Assembly: GCA_003165595.1 (NCBI GenBank)
Contig: PLWQ01000038.1
Coordinates: 11,054-75,053 of the forward strand
Length of the DNA: 64,000 nt
Direction of reading: 5' to 3'
Source: Fibrobacterota bacterium
GTDB taxonomy: Bacteria > Fibrobacterota > Chitinivibrionia > Chitinivibrionales > FEN-1185
Of this stretch, positions 53,051 to 61,401 are shown one piece after another. Below the pieces are notes generated by a model. That model did not search any database, was not told the origin of the DNA, and saw nothing but the letters and a program-made list of their open reading frames with translations. Position 1 is the stretch's first letter. Each line of letters opens with the position of its first letter. The position numbers and the translations under genes were made by a program.

Positions 53051-53498
53051 CTTTCCCCGCTGCGGCCGCGACCGACTTGTAGAAGACCTCGTCGAAATCG
53101 TCCTGTGTTCCAAGATAGGCGTTGAGGCGCTCTGTGTCCCAGATTTCTATGAAACCGTTCTGGCCGACAAGGGTGACGTTTTTCACAAGCCCGGCCCTGT
53201 TCATTTGTAAAGAAGAAAGGGTTATCCTTCCCTGAGTGTCAAGCGTTGATTCGTGCAGCGTCGAGTACAAAAGCGTTTTGTGGCGGACGGTTTCCGGGGT
53301 TTGCGGCCAGCGGGCGATTTCGTCTTCGTACTTATTCCACATGTTCTGGGAAAATGCGCGGAGGCATCCTCCGGGAGCCCTGCAGATCACGAACGTTTCC
53401 GCAGCCTCCGGATCCATGGCCTTGCGGAACTTTGCCGGAATGCTGACCCTGCCCTGATTGTCGAGGCAGAGATCGAATCTTCCGCGAAAACGAGACAT
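53040..53498 (-). CDS. mraZ: Transcriptional regulator MraZ
   Basis: The 152-residue protein has the two AbrB-like halves of MraZ: DLCLDNQGRVSIPAKFRKAM and TLDTQGRITLSSLQMNRAGL, each with the DxxGR motif. MraZ binds repeats in its own promoter and controls the dcw cluster. ATG 53498 is preceded by GGGGAAAC, which is itself one of four phased repeats that look like its operator. It leads the cluster as in most bacteria. Confidence 0.96.
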   Translation of the reverse strand: MSRFRGRFDLCLDNQGRVSIPAKFRKAMDPEAAETFVICRAPGGCLRAFSQNMWNKYEDEIARWPQTPETVRHKTLLYSTLHESTLDTQGRITLSSLQMNRAGLVKNVTLVGQNGFIEIWDTERLNAYLGTQDDFDEVFYKSVAAAAGKVER

Positions 53499-53499
53499 C

Positions 53500-53539
53500 T
53501 GTTTCCCCTTTTTTCCCCTAAATTTTCCTCTGTCACCCT
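53500..53539 (-). promoter_or_regulatory. Putative MraZ operator: four phased 10-bp units
   Basis: Reading the minus strand toward mraZ, exactly adjoining units are AGGGTGACAG, AGGAAAATTT, AGGGGAAAAA and AGGGGAAACA, then G and the ATG. The strict 10-bp period with a G-run at the start of each matches the known arrangement of MraZ boxes (three or four short repeats with helical phasing). They lie downstream of the promoter. Confidence 0.7.
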
Positions 53540-53541
53540 TT

Positions 53542-53570
53542 AGAATACTAAATAGAGGAAGGGATGTCAA
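53542..53570 (-). promoter_or_regulatory. Sigma-70-type promoter of the dcw cluster
   Basis: On the minus strand TTGACA (53565-53570) is followed after exactly 17 bases by TATTCT (53542-53547). Transcription would start near 53535, inside the operator units. Confidence 0.75.
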
Positions 53571-53642
53571 GCTATTTTTGCCGAAGAATTATGGGAAAAC
53601 CTCCCGATTTTTCACTTAATCATGTCGCAGAAGACCAAAAAC

Positions 53643-53656
53643 CACAATATATTGTG
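53643..53656. promoter_or_regulatory. Perfect 14-bp palindrome upstream of mraZ
   Basis: CACAATATATTGTG lies about 75 bases upstream of the -35 box of mraZ in an otherwise gene-free stretch (53571-53778). It could be a repressor site; nothing else supports it. Confidence 0.3.
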
Positions 53657-53778
53657 CAGTTTAACATCTTGTGATACTACATGTTGTCGCCGTAACCGAA
53701 TCATGTCATGCAGCAAAAATTGGCCCATAGAGTCGTGGTGCGAGGGATCTCAGAGGCAACTGGTGGAATGCGGCTGGC

Positions 53779-54354
53779 CTAGTTCTGATCTGCTGCTTCG
53801 AACTCACTGGTGTCGTCGAGCAGGGACGACGCCTTGAACAGGCGGGTATCCTCATACAAATTCATGTTCATTTCAACGTCTTCTCTGGCTCCGCCGGTGC
53901 GATGCGGCTGCAGCTGGCCCGACGCCGGATCGACCATCTCGCGCCCGGCCCCTTCGGCATCGGTCTTTTTCTGCAGGCTCTTGACTTTTGCGCGAAGAGA
54001 GTAGTTTTCGCTGATGACAATGTCGTATTCCTTGTGCAATTCCCGGAGTTTGGCGTTAAGTTTCTCGATCTCGCTGTTGTAGGAACTGTTTTCTTCCTGT
54101 GACTTGTCGATGATGTTCTGCTGTGAAGCGAGCGTCTTGTTGATTTGTGCAATTGTCTGTTCGTATTCGTTAAGGCGGTCTTCGGTTGACCTGACCGTCT
54201 GCTGCGACCTGGTGTCGCCGGCTTTGGGGGCGGCCGCGAAGGAAGGAGGGTTGGCGCCGCCGGCCTCGGCGCGCTTTTGCGCGTTGAGCACCAGAAGATA
54301 CACCAGGACCGCCAGCGCAAGAACAGGAATTATGTAGAGCAGTTCTATGGGCAT
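53779..54354 (-). CDS. Single-pass membrane protein with coiled coil
   Basis: The 191-residue protein has an N-terminal membrane helix (IIPVLALAVLVYLLVLNA, ~8-25), a linker, a coiled coil (~58-130, LNEYEQTIAQINKTLASQQN to YSLRAKVKSLQKKTD) and an acidic tail with SLLDDTSEFEAAD. No Shine-Dalgarno is obvious; a TATAAT box at 54539-54544 lies 185 bases upstream. It could be a division or envelope scaffold given its position next to mraZ, but no family is recognised. Confidence 0.5.
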   Translation of the reverse strand: MPIELLYIIPVLALAVLVYLLVLNAQKRAEAGGANPPSFAAAPKAGDTRSQQTVRSTEDRLNEYEQTIAQINKTLASQQNIIDKSQEENSSYNSEIEKLNAKLRELHKEYDIVISENYSLRAKVKSLQKKTDAEGAGREMVDPASGQLQPHRTGGAREDVEMNMNLYEDTRLFKASSLLDDTSEFEAADQN

Positions 54355-54676
54355 AAGCGTCTTTTGGGTTTCGGTAAAAACGGCCGCAGGGAAGCTTCTT
54401 GCCGGCGCGTGCCACGAGTTGACAATATAAAATACATCAAGGCTGCGGGCGGCTCATCCTCGAAGGTGCCCCGGCAATTCTTTTGGAATCCCGTGGAAGC
54501 AGGTTGGGCACCGCTCGCCGTAGTGGGCCTCCCCGATGATTATACTATATTGCCCTTGCAAAGAAAAGCCTTCGGAATGTTGACGTTTCTTGGAACTATC
54601 CCGGGGAAAGCGGCGTGCGGGCGTGATCGAATTTGAGGACCGCTGCCTGCAATCATCTATTTTTCGAGTCGTGACC

Positions 54677-54718
54677 GCCTTGAAGCAATTGCCCCGCGCG
54701 GGGTAATTGCTTCAAGGC
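54677..54718. other. Long near-perfect palindrome
   Basis: GCCTTGAAGCAATT at 54677-54690 pairs with AATTGCTTCAAGGC at 54705-54718. The centre CCCCGCGCGGGG is itself palindromic; only one internal pair mismatches. It lies 48 bases before glmM without a T-run, so it could be a regulatory hairpin or a mobile palindromic element. Confidence 0.7.
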
Positions 54719-54765
54719 ACCGGGTAATATACCTATTGTCAAACAGTATCAAAGGAGCCGCTCTC

Positions 54766-56109
54766 GTGAACCATCTTCCCATTATGACCGTCTCCGGCGT
54801 CCGGGGAATCGTGGGCGACACGCTCACACCGGACTTCGTCCATGTTTTGGCACAGGTCCAGACCCGTCTCGCGGGCGGCGGCGACATCATTGTCGCGCGC
54901 GACACGAGGCCGTCGGGACCCGAGCTGGCCTCCGCGATTTTCGACGGCATAGCGGCCGGCGGCGGCAGGCCGATCGACATCGGCATCGCGCCCACGCCAA
55001 CGGCGTGCGTAGCGGTCGCGCATTTCGGCGCGGCCTCGGGCATCATGATCACGGCAAGCCACAACCCCCTTCCCTACAACGGCTACAAGATGATCCGCGC
55101 CGGCGGACGGCTCTTTACAGGACAAGAATGCGACGACGTGTATCGCGCCTTTCTGAGCGAATGGACGGGCGCGCCCGTTTCACCCGGAGCCCACACAGCC
55201 CCCGTGCGCAAGGACGCAGTGTCCCCGCACATCGACAGAATCCTCGCCGCCGTTGACGTTGAAGCCATCCGCGATGCGTGTATCACCGTCGCGGTTGACT
55301 CCATCAACGGCGCGGCGGGGGTCATCTTCCCCGTGCTGCTCGAGCGCCTGGGCGTGGCATGGAGAGGCGTCAACAACAAGCTCGACGGCGATTTCGTGCA
55401 CAATCCGGAACCGCGGCCCGAGCATCTCTCGCAAGTGTCGGCGTTGCTCGCATCGTCAAACGAATTCTGGGGAGGGTTCGTGTTCGACCCGGACGCCGAC
55501 CGTCTTGCGCTCATGGGCGAAAAGGGGCAGCCTCTCTCAGAGGAACTCACACTTGTTCTGGCGCTCGAAAATATCCTTGGTAAAACCAAAACGCCGGTTG
55601 CAACGAACCTGTCGACGTCGATGATGGTAGACGACGTTGCCCGTGCATTCGGCGTGCGCGTAATCCGCGCCAAGATCGGCGAGGCGAACGTGGTTGAGGC
55701 CATGGCGCGCGGCGGGTGCGGAGCCGGCGGCGAAGGAAACGGCGGCGTGATTTATCCGTTAGTGTCGACCGTGAGGGACGGCCTCTGCGGCATGGCGCTG
55801 ATCCTGGAACTCATGGCCCTCCGCAAGGCGCCCGCAACGAGTCTCGCTTCACGGTGGCCAACGTACCACATTGTCAAGGAAAAGATCCCGTGCGAGGGCG
55901 ATTCGCGTTCCACAATCACCGCGCTTGAAAAAATTTTCTCCGGGGAAACCATTGACGTGCAGGACGGGCTCAAAATCATCCGGGACTACGGATGGGTGCA
56001 TGTGCGGCCATCGAACACGGAGCCCATCATCCGGTGCTACGCCGAAGCGCGAACTCCGGAGGAAGCGGCCGCGCTCGCGGCGATGGTGATGCGGCAAATC
56101 AAGCGCTGA
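54766..56109 (+). CDS. glmM: Phosphoglucosamine mutase (GlmM-type alpha-D-phosphohexomutase)
   Basis: The 447-residue protein has SGVRGIVGDTL, the catalytic serine Ser98 in ITASHNPLPYNG, the metal loop FDPDADRLALMG, substrate loop GEGNGGVIYP and the phosphate site RPSNTEPIIR. These define the phosphohexomutase fold. GlmM converts glucosamine-6-P to glucosamine-1-P for UDP-GlcNAc, the entry to peptidoglycan. GEGNGG is shared with phosphomannomutase/phosphoglucomutase, so the sugar is less certain than the fold. The start is GTG 54766, with AAAGGAG nine bases upstream. Confidence 0.85.
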   Translation: MNHLPIMTVSGVRGIVGDTLTPDFVHVLAQVQTRLAGGGDIIVARDTRPSGPELASAIFDGIAAGGGRPIDIGIAPTPTACVAVAHFGAASGIMITASHNPLPYNGYKMIRAGGRLFTGQECDDVYRAFLSEWTGAPVSPGAHTAPVRKDAVSPHIDRILAAVDVEAIRDACITVAVDSINGAAGVIFPVLLERLGVAWRGVNNKLDGDFVHNPEPRPEHLSQVSALLASSNEFWGGFVFDPDADRLALMGEKGQPLSEELTLVLALENILGKTKTPVATNLSTSMMVDDVARAFGVRVIRAKIGEANVVEAMARGGCGAGGEGNGGVIYPLVSTVRDGLCGMALILELMALRKAPATSLASRWPTYHIVKEKIPCEGDSRSTITALEKIFSGETIDVQDGLKIIRDYGWVHVRPSNTEPIIRCYAEARTPEEAAALAAMVMRQIKR

Positions 56110-56213
56110 TTGCCCCGGCCTTTCCCTTGCCGCATAACGGGCGTTGGATATATCTTTAGTGTGGTGCGGGTGCGCGTCGGGAAGCGGCGACCTGTTGACG
56201 CAAGGAGATCGTG

Positions 56214-57515
56214 ATGCATCGGGGAACCATCGGCTGTCTCGCCCTTTTTGTCGCACTCGCTTGCATCAACGCCCGGCCGGCGGCAGCCCGTCCGGTGTCG
56301 GGCACCTCCTCTCTCAAGCTCACCAAGCCTTTGTCGCAGGACCTATCGAACCAGGTGCGGGGCGCGGCGATCGCCGGCTTTAAAGTTGATTTATGGGAGT
56401 GGATGAAGGAGGAGGCCGACGTCACGGTCGACACGTCCAACACAATCCAGCGGTTCCATTTCTTTTCTTTCGCCGACACCTGCCTCAACAAGGCGAAAAT
56501 CGACCAGAACCTGACGGGCCACACCGTCACCGTCGCCATCATGCTTCCGGGCGAAGATGCGCGGGCCATGCTCGAAGCGTACAACAACAGGTGCTACTCC
56601 ATTTCGCTCCGGTTCTATACGCTCATGAAGAAGGCGCTCGAAGACAACGCCGCCACCGACCTTTACAATCTGGGAATCAATACCATTTACTACACCATGG
56701 GGCGCATGGGCACGCCCATCGGGCTTCCCGACGAATCCACGCCCCGCTCCTTCCTTCTCGAGGAATCGCGCAAGATCATGCAGAATTTCTTCAACAAATT
56801 CGCCGTGCGCACGCCCGAATATATTATCACCGGCAAGCCGGGCACCACCCTGGCCGCGCCCCTCACGGTGCAGGCGGTCGTCGACACCGCGCCGCTGTCG
56901 GGAATCACCATTTCCTGCGTGCTGCCCGGCGGCAGGAAACTCTATTCCGGAATAACCGGGTCCGGCGGCACGGTTTCGTTTTCGGAATTCCGCATCCCCT
57001 ATGTCGCAAAGGGGACTACTATGTACCTGAAGCCCGACTTTGCACCTACGGTGCCCGGCACCGCCCCGTTCGACGCGATTGACCTGGGCATCACGGTTCC
57101 CGAGCAGAGCATCCTGTTCAATATCATCCCGGCGACGTTTTCAATATCCTATTCCGCGAATGCAGCCAACGCCGTCGCCATCCCGAAAGATTTCGCGAGC
57201 GACGCACACGTCTCGAAATTCCTGCGGGACTCATGCTTCCTGGTACCAGCGCAACCGGGCGGCAAGGTAGATTTGTACTTTACAATAGTGAGCCAGGTGT
57301 CGAGCTACGCCCAGGACGAACTCGAACAGACCGTATTCAAGCTCGAAAACAGCGTTACCATCGAGGACGCCAACCATCAGGCGCTTGCCAAGAAGCAAGG
57401 ACTCGTTTTCGAGAAGGGCTACGAAAACGCCGTTTCCATTCCCCTGGGGCTTTTCTTCTGGGAGGCGGCATCACGGTCGATGAAGATGATCAAGGAAATG
57501 GTGATGGGATTGTAG
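56214..57515 (+). CDS. Secreted protein of unknown function
   Basis: ATG 56214 is preceded by AAGGAG; the 433-residue product has a signal peptide (LALFVALACINARPAAA). The mature part has an N-terminal helical domain (~90-205, with GEDARAMLEAYNNRCYS and YNLGINTIYYTMGR) and a beta domain with GITISCVLPGGRKLYSGITG, ending with a C-terminal helix. The first part resembles LPP20-type or curli-assembly-like folds, but I do not recognise the family. No operon partner is close. Confidence 0.5.
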   Translation: MHRGTIGCLALFVALACINARPAAARPVSGTSSLKLTKPLSQDLSNQVRGAAIAGFKVDLWEWMKEEADVTVDTSNTIQRFHFFSFADTCLNKAKIDQNLTGHTVTVAIMLPGEDARAMLEAYNNRCYSISLRFYTLMKKALEDNAATDLYNLGINTIYYTMGRMGTPIGLPDESTPRSFLLEESRKIMQNFFNKFAVRTPEYIITGKPGTTLAAPLTVQAVVDTAPLSGITISCVLPGGRKLYSGITGSGGTVSFSEFRIPYVAKGTTMYLKPDFAPTVPGTAPFDAIDLGITVPEQSILFNIIPATFSISYSANAANAVAIPKDFASDAHVSKFLRDSCFLVPAQPGGKVDLYFTIVSQVSSYAQDELEQTVFKLENSVTIEDANHQALAKKQGLVFEKGYENAVSIPLGLFFWEAASRSMKMIKEMVMGL

Positions 57516-57770
57516 GGAATTTCTTTTCCTCCGCCGACATATATTCTTCTTTGTGAATTACGGTCTCCTAAATAATGCAAAGATAGTCAAATGCAGGTAG
57601 GGCCTCACCGGCCCTAAAACCCGGCAAGGAAAATGCCTATTGTAACAACCCCTGCGGCCTACGGCCGCACCCCCTTGGAAAGGGGGAAAAGCCCGCATGC
57701 GGGATTCCTTCCAATTCTCCTGCAGAACCAACTTGGTGCTCGTGAGTAGCGCATTGTCGCGCGGAGGTGA
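57516..57770. repeat. Gene-free stretch rich in short palindromes
   Basis: Hairpins GCGGCC-ta-CGGCCGC-type (~57655), CCCCCTT-gg-AAGGGGG (57669-57685) and CCCGCATGCGGG (57692-57703) follow one another. With the adjoining R1 copy this forms a 400-bp nest of inverted repeats between two genes. Confidence 0.55.
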
Positions 57771-57893
57771 TTGAAAGACCCCGCAGCAAGCTGCGGGGAA
57801 TCCTTCCATCCCTGTGGAAAAAGAAATATTTGTATTCGCTCGCTAACCCCGAAGCAAGCTTCGGGGAATGCGCTCGCTGTGGGATTCATGTGC
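57771..57893. repeat. Dispersed double-palindrome repeat, family R1, copy B
   Basis: CCCCGCAGC-AA-GCTGCGGGG (57779-57798) and CCCCGAAGC-AA-GCTTCGGGG (57847-57866) occur in the same order and with similar spacing (68 bp, against 62) as in copy A at 1557-1662. The flank GGGATTCAT is also shared. Confidence 0.8.
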
Positions 57894-57919
57894 CCCCTCA
57901 GGGGGTCAGGGGGCTTTTT
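57892..57919 (+). terminator. Candidate terminator after the repeat nest
   Basis: GCCCCCT...AGGGGGC is a GC-rich hairpin followed by TTTTTG on the plus strand. It would end transcripts reading out of the upstream gene, and faces the convergent TPR lipoprotein gene. Confidence 0.5.
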
Positions 57920-57932
57920 GCGGTACGCGTCT

Positions 57933-58781
57933 CTACCACGGAATTTCTTTCCTGCACACGGCAACACTGTCTCGGGGCGGAACCTTTTTCCCCTCGGCCA
58001 CGCTTTTGGCCGCCCGGTCGTAGAACCACCGCGCCTTGTCTTCGTCCTTTACGCAGGAACTCGCAGCGGAAGCGGCAAGCAGGATTCTCCATCTGTCAAA
58101 CCGCAGTTTCGTCTTGTCGCCAAGCGCAAGCGCTTCGTCAAGCAACCCGGCCGCCTGACCGTAATCGCCGAAGTACTGGTAAACTTTGGCGCGGGCAAAG
58201 CACGCCTCCGCCGCTCCATGCCAGGACTTTTCCTTCTTGTAGAGGTCATACGCTTCGTCAAGATACGCGAGGGCCTCCTTCGAATGGTCGCGCGCCCATG
58301 CCAGGCGGCCGTGCACCATAAGCCAGAAGGTTTTGTCGGCCGTTGTTTTCGGCACGAGTGCCCCGAGCCTGTACCACGCAAAGGCGCTGTCCGCTTCGCC
58401 GGCAGCCGACAGCGACAGTGCCGCGAACCCGGCGGCCTGCCGGGACTGCGTCTCTTTCTTGCACAGCGCGAACTCGCGGTGAGCGGCCGCAAAACAGGCG
58501 GACGCGCTGTCGTATCTGTCGAGTTCGAGCATGCACCGGCCGATGTTAAAACGGTACTGCGCAGCCTGTTCCGGGAGGTCGTGAATCTCGGCCTGGTCCA
58601 GGCCCTTTTTGTAGAAAGCAAGCGCGCTTGTCAGTTTCCCCTCGGCAAAGAATTCAGCGGCGCGCGTACCATACACGTAGCCGTTGTACCAGTACGGCGG
58701 CTTTGCCTTGAGCGGGTCGGCGCACGAGCAGAAGAGGAGCACGGCGGTTGCACAGGCGAGTATGGCGATCCGGTTCTTCAT
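57933..58781 (-). CDS. TPR-like lipoprotein of the Mla-type operon
   Basis: The 282-residue protein has a lipoprotein signal (ILACATAVLLFCSC, Cys20) and then helical repeats with the TPR pattern (ALAFYKKGLDQAE, YRFNIGRCMLELDRYDSASACF, EALAYLDEAYDLYKKE, CFARAKVYQYFGDYGQAAGLL). It would be anchored in a membrane and act as a protein-protein scaffold. It lies 10 bases after mlaD, in the place where other genomes keep an MlaC- or MlaA-like gene. Its C-terminal ~20 residues lie next to the R1 repeat. Confidence 0.75.
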   Translation of the reverse strand: MKNRIAILACATAVLLFCSCADPLKAKPPYWYNGYVYGTRAAEFFAEGKLTSALAFYKKGLDQAEIHDLPEQAAQYRFNIGRCMLELDRYDSASACFAAAHREFALCKKETQSRQAAGFAALSLSAAGEADSAFAWYRLGALVPKTTADKTFWLMVHGRLAWARDHSKEALAYLDEAYDLYKKEKSWHGAAEACFARAKVYQYFGDYGQAAGLLDEALALGDKTKLRFDRWRILLAASAASSCVKDEDKARWFYDRAAKSVAEGKKVPPRDSVAVCRKEIPW

Positions 58782-58791
58782 GATTCGCCCG

Positions 58792-59721
58792 TTATTTCTT
58801 TACCGGATTATCGTTGAGCAGCGGATCCGCCTGGCTGTTGATCCCGCTCTTTACAATCACGTTGTTCTGCAGGGCCTTGAGGAGAAGCTCCACCTCGGAT
58901 ATGTCGGATTGAACCCTGTTCATCACGCCGGGCAAATCGCGCGAGGTTGTCTGGATGCTGTTGACGAGAAGGTTGACATCCGTGACAAGTCTGCCGACCT
59001 TGGACGCAATCTGGGTAACCGAATCGGCTATGCCTTTGCCCTTTTCGCCTATAGCTGCCACTTTCACCAGAATCGTGTCGACGCGGGCGAGCGTGCCGTA
59101 GGCCCTCAACACGAGGCCGTTGGCGTTGCGGCCAACGCTCTGTGCGATGGTAACAAGGGTGTCCTCCTTCATAAGGCGGCCGACCGTTCCCTTGCCGTCG
59201 AGAATATTCTGCAGGATCTTTTGCAGAGTCTCAACCGTCTTTGTCACCTGGTCGAGCGTCTTGGCAAGGGGCGCCTGAACGTCGGATTGGAGCGTATCCC
59301 CGCTTTCGGCCGGGAGCGAGCCCGGGGTTCCGCGGGTGAGGTCGATTTCCCAGTCGCCGATGGCCACGTTCTTTTGCTGGAGCCTGGCTTTGCTGTCGCG
59401 CCGGACATAAGACAGGTAACCGTGTTTGATCTTGAGCTTGACATCGATGTAGCCGTTGGGGTTGAGAGATACGTCCTCGACGCGGCCGACGTTCATGCCG
59501 AGAATGGTTACCATGCCATTGCGGGCCACACCACCCGCCGTCTCGTACTTTACATACAAGTAATCCCATTTCGCAAACAGATCGGCCCGGAAGAACGTGT
59601 ACACGAGAAAGACCGGAAGGATCACCAGGGGAATACAGATGAACGTCCCCACAAACAGGTTGCGGTACTTCCTGTGAAACGCCTCGCCGGTCGCCCGGGA
59701 ATCGTCCGTTGTTTTATTCAT
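58792..59721 (-). CDS. mlaD: MlaD-like MCE-domain lipid-transport protein
   Basis: The 309-residue protein has an inner-membrane helix (~22-43, LFVGTFICIPLVILPVFLVY), an MCE domain (~50-135, with VKYETAGGVARNGMVTILGM, VGRVEDVSL and RDSKARLQQKN) and a long helical C-terminal part (~150-300) that can extend as a tube or needle. MCE proteins form hexameric rings that carry phospholipids across the periplasm. Its ATG overlaps the mlaF stop by four bases. Confidence 0.9.
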   Translation of the reverse strand: MNKTTDDSRATGEAFHRKYRNLFVGTFICIPLVILPVFLVYTFFRADLFAKWDYLYVKYETAGGVARNGMVTILGMNVGRVEDVSLNPNGYIDVKLKIKHGYLSYVRRDSKARLQQKNVAIGDWEIDLTRGTPGSLPAESGDTLQSDVQAPLAKTLDQVTKTVETLQKILQNILDGKGTVGRLMKEDTLVTIAQSVGRNANGLVLRAYGTLARVDTILVKVAAIGEKGKGIADSVTQIASKVGRLVTDVNLLVNSIQTTSRDLPGVMNRVQSDISEVELLLKALQNNVIVKSGINSQADPLLNDNPVKK

Positions 59722-60449
59722 AGTGATTTCCGCAGGACCGTAAACATGCTTTCAACGCCCCGCACAGCGGCGGCCGGGTCTCTGTAGTCGAAGAGATTCC
59801 CGTTGTCGAGCACCGCTACCGGGCAGGACAGCATTCGCAACACGTCAACATTGTTGCAGATCATGGCCATGGTGATCTGCCGGTTTGCATTCAGGTCCCT
59901 GAGCACGCTGCCGAGGCTCGCCGCCGTTATCGGGTCCACGCCGGCGGTAGGCTCGTCGAGAAACAGCAGCGAGGGCCCCATTACAACGGCACGAGCGATT
60001 GCCGCGCACCGGGACTGCGCCGCGGAAAGCTCATTGGGAAACCTTTTGTCAACGTTGAAAAGCCCCAGTTCTTCCATACACTCGTGCACCGCCGGGCGCA
60101 CCTCACGCTCCGCCATGTGCCGGTGGTACCGGAGCGGAAGCGCGATGTTGTCGAACACCGTGAAGTTGTGGATGAGCGCATGCTTCTGGAACACATATCC
60201 TATTTGTTGACGGGCGCGCATGAGACCGGAGTGTGTCAGGGACCCGACGTTGATCCCGTCCCAGAAAACCGCGCCGCCCTGAGGCGCTCTCAGGCTCGAA
60301 CAGATCTCCAGCAGCGTCGTCTTGCCGCAGCCGCTCTGGCCCGCAACCGCGAACATTCCGCCCGGCTCAACGGCAAAACTTACGCCTCTCAACAAAGGCA
60401 CGCCCGAAAACGAAAACCGCACGTTGTCGAGCCGGATCGCGTCTGCCAT
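59718..60449 (-). CDS. mlaF: MlaF-like ABC transporter ATPase
   Basis: The 243-residue ATPase has Walker A GQSGCGKTTLLE, a Q-loop (QIGYVFQKHALIHNF), Walker B LLFLDEPTAGVD and a H-region (TMAMICNNV, where the switch histidine is absent). The ABC signature is LSAAQSRC rather than LSGGQ. ATP hydrolysis should drive lipid movement through the MlaE permease. The signature and switch changes are discussed in the findings. It lies 130 bases after mlaE, a longer gap than usual for this operon. Confidence 0.88.
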   Translation of the reverse strand: MADAIRLDNVRFSFSGVPLLRGVSFAVEPGGMFAVAGQSGCGKTTLLEICSSLRAPQGGAVFWDGINVGSLTHSGLMRARQQIGYVFQKHALIHNFTVFDNIALPLRYHRHMAEREVRPAVHECMEELGLFNVDKRFPNELSAAQSRCAAIARAVVMGPSLLFLDEPTAGVDPITAASLGSVLRDLNANRQITMAMICNNVDVLRMLSCPVAVLDNGNLFDYRDPAAAVRGVESMFTVLRKSL

Positions 60450-60579
60450 ATATCATACACTCGTGCAAGGAAAAAATGCCAGCATTCTCGTTTACCGCGG
60501 CGCCTGCTGCAAGGACGCGTGTCTCTTGCGTCCTTCGGCACGCCCAGCACTGGCCTGTGCCGTGAATCTCTTCGCTTCG

Positions 60580-61383
60580 TTACAGCGAATACAAAAATAC
60601 ACTCATGGTTATCAAAATGTTAATCAGAAGCGTGGCAATCATGCAGCTCACCACGCTCTTGAGCGCCGCCTGCGGCAGTTCGCGTGTGTTGGTGACCGCA
60701 AGGCCGTGATAACAGCTCACCAGCGCGGTTATCGCCCCGAACACCACGGTCTTGAACACCGACTCGACAAGGTCGAGCGGGTGCAGCGCACCGAGCACCG
60801 TACCCATAAAATACCCGAACGGGATGCTCACCTTGACTTGTGCGATAAAGTAGCCGCCAATGATCGCGATAACATCGAAATACACCGACAGGCACACCAT
60901 CGAAACCACCATGGCGACGAACGCGGGCATCACGATAAAATGGATGGGGTCTATACCCATCACTTCGAGCGCGGAGAGTTCCTTTGACACGCGCATGTTA
61001 CCGATGAACGTTGCGAGCGCCGACCCGGACCTGCCCACCACCACCAGCGATGTAAAGAATGGGCCAAGTTCCCGTATGACAACTATGATGAGGATGTTAC
61101 CGAAATACTCCCCCACCCCGAATTTGGGCATGTTGGTCATGGCCTGAATGATGATGGTGATGCCGCACAGGAGGCCGATGATGCCCACCAGCCAGAACGC
61201 CTCCACGCCGGTGAACAGCACCTGGCTGATGATCTGTTTGAGGGACGAGGCAATGCCTTTTCTTCCGCCCGCAAAAAGCACGGTAACGGTGTCGTAAAAG
61301 AGCCCGAAAACGTCGAACACCATTTTGAACAGGGACACGGCCCAGGCGCCCAAACTGTCGACAAACCGCAGAAAACGTTTCAT
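60580..61383 (-). CDS. mlaE: MlaE-like lipid ABC transporter permease
   Basis: The 267-residue permease has the MlaE family pattern: GVEAFWLVGIIGLLCGITIII, ELGPFFTSLVVVGRSGSALATFIGNMRVSKELSALEVMGIDP and SCYHGLAV. About five membrane helices are present. It forms the membrane channel for phospholipids with MlaF and MlaD. It lies 18 bases downstream of engB, so transcription may begin at engB. The 130-bp gap to mlaF holds a GGACGC/GCGTCC hairpin (60513-60533). Confidence 0.92.
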   Translation of the reverse strand: MKRFLRFVDSLGAWAVSLFKMVFDVFGLFYDTVTVLFAGGRKGIASSLKQIISQVLFTGVEAFWLVGIIGLLCGITIIIQAMTNMPKFGVGEYFGNILIIVVIRELGPFFTSLVVVGRSGSALATFIGNMRVSKELSALEVMGIDPIHFIVMPAFVAMVVSMVCLSVYFDVIAIIGGYFIAQVKVSIPFGYFMGTVLGALHPLDLVESVFKTVVFGAITALVSCYHGLAVTNTRELPQAALKSVVSCMIATLLINILITMSVFLYSL

Positions 61384-61401
61384 GCGCCAAAGTCCCGTTT
61401 G

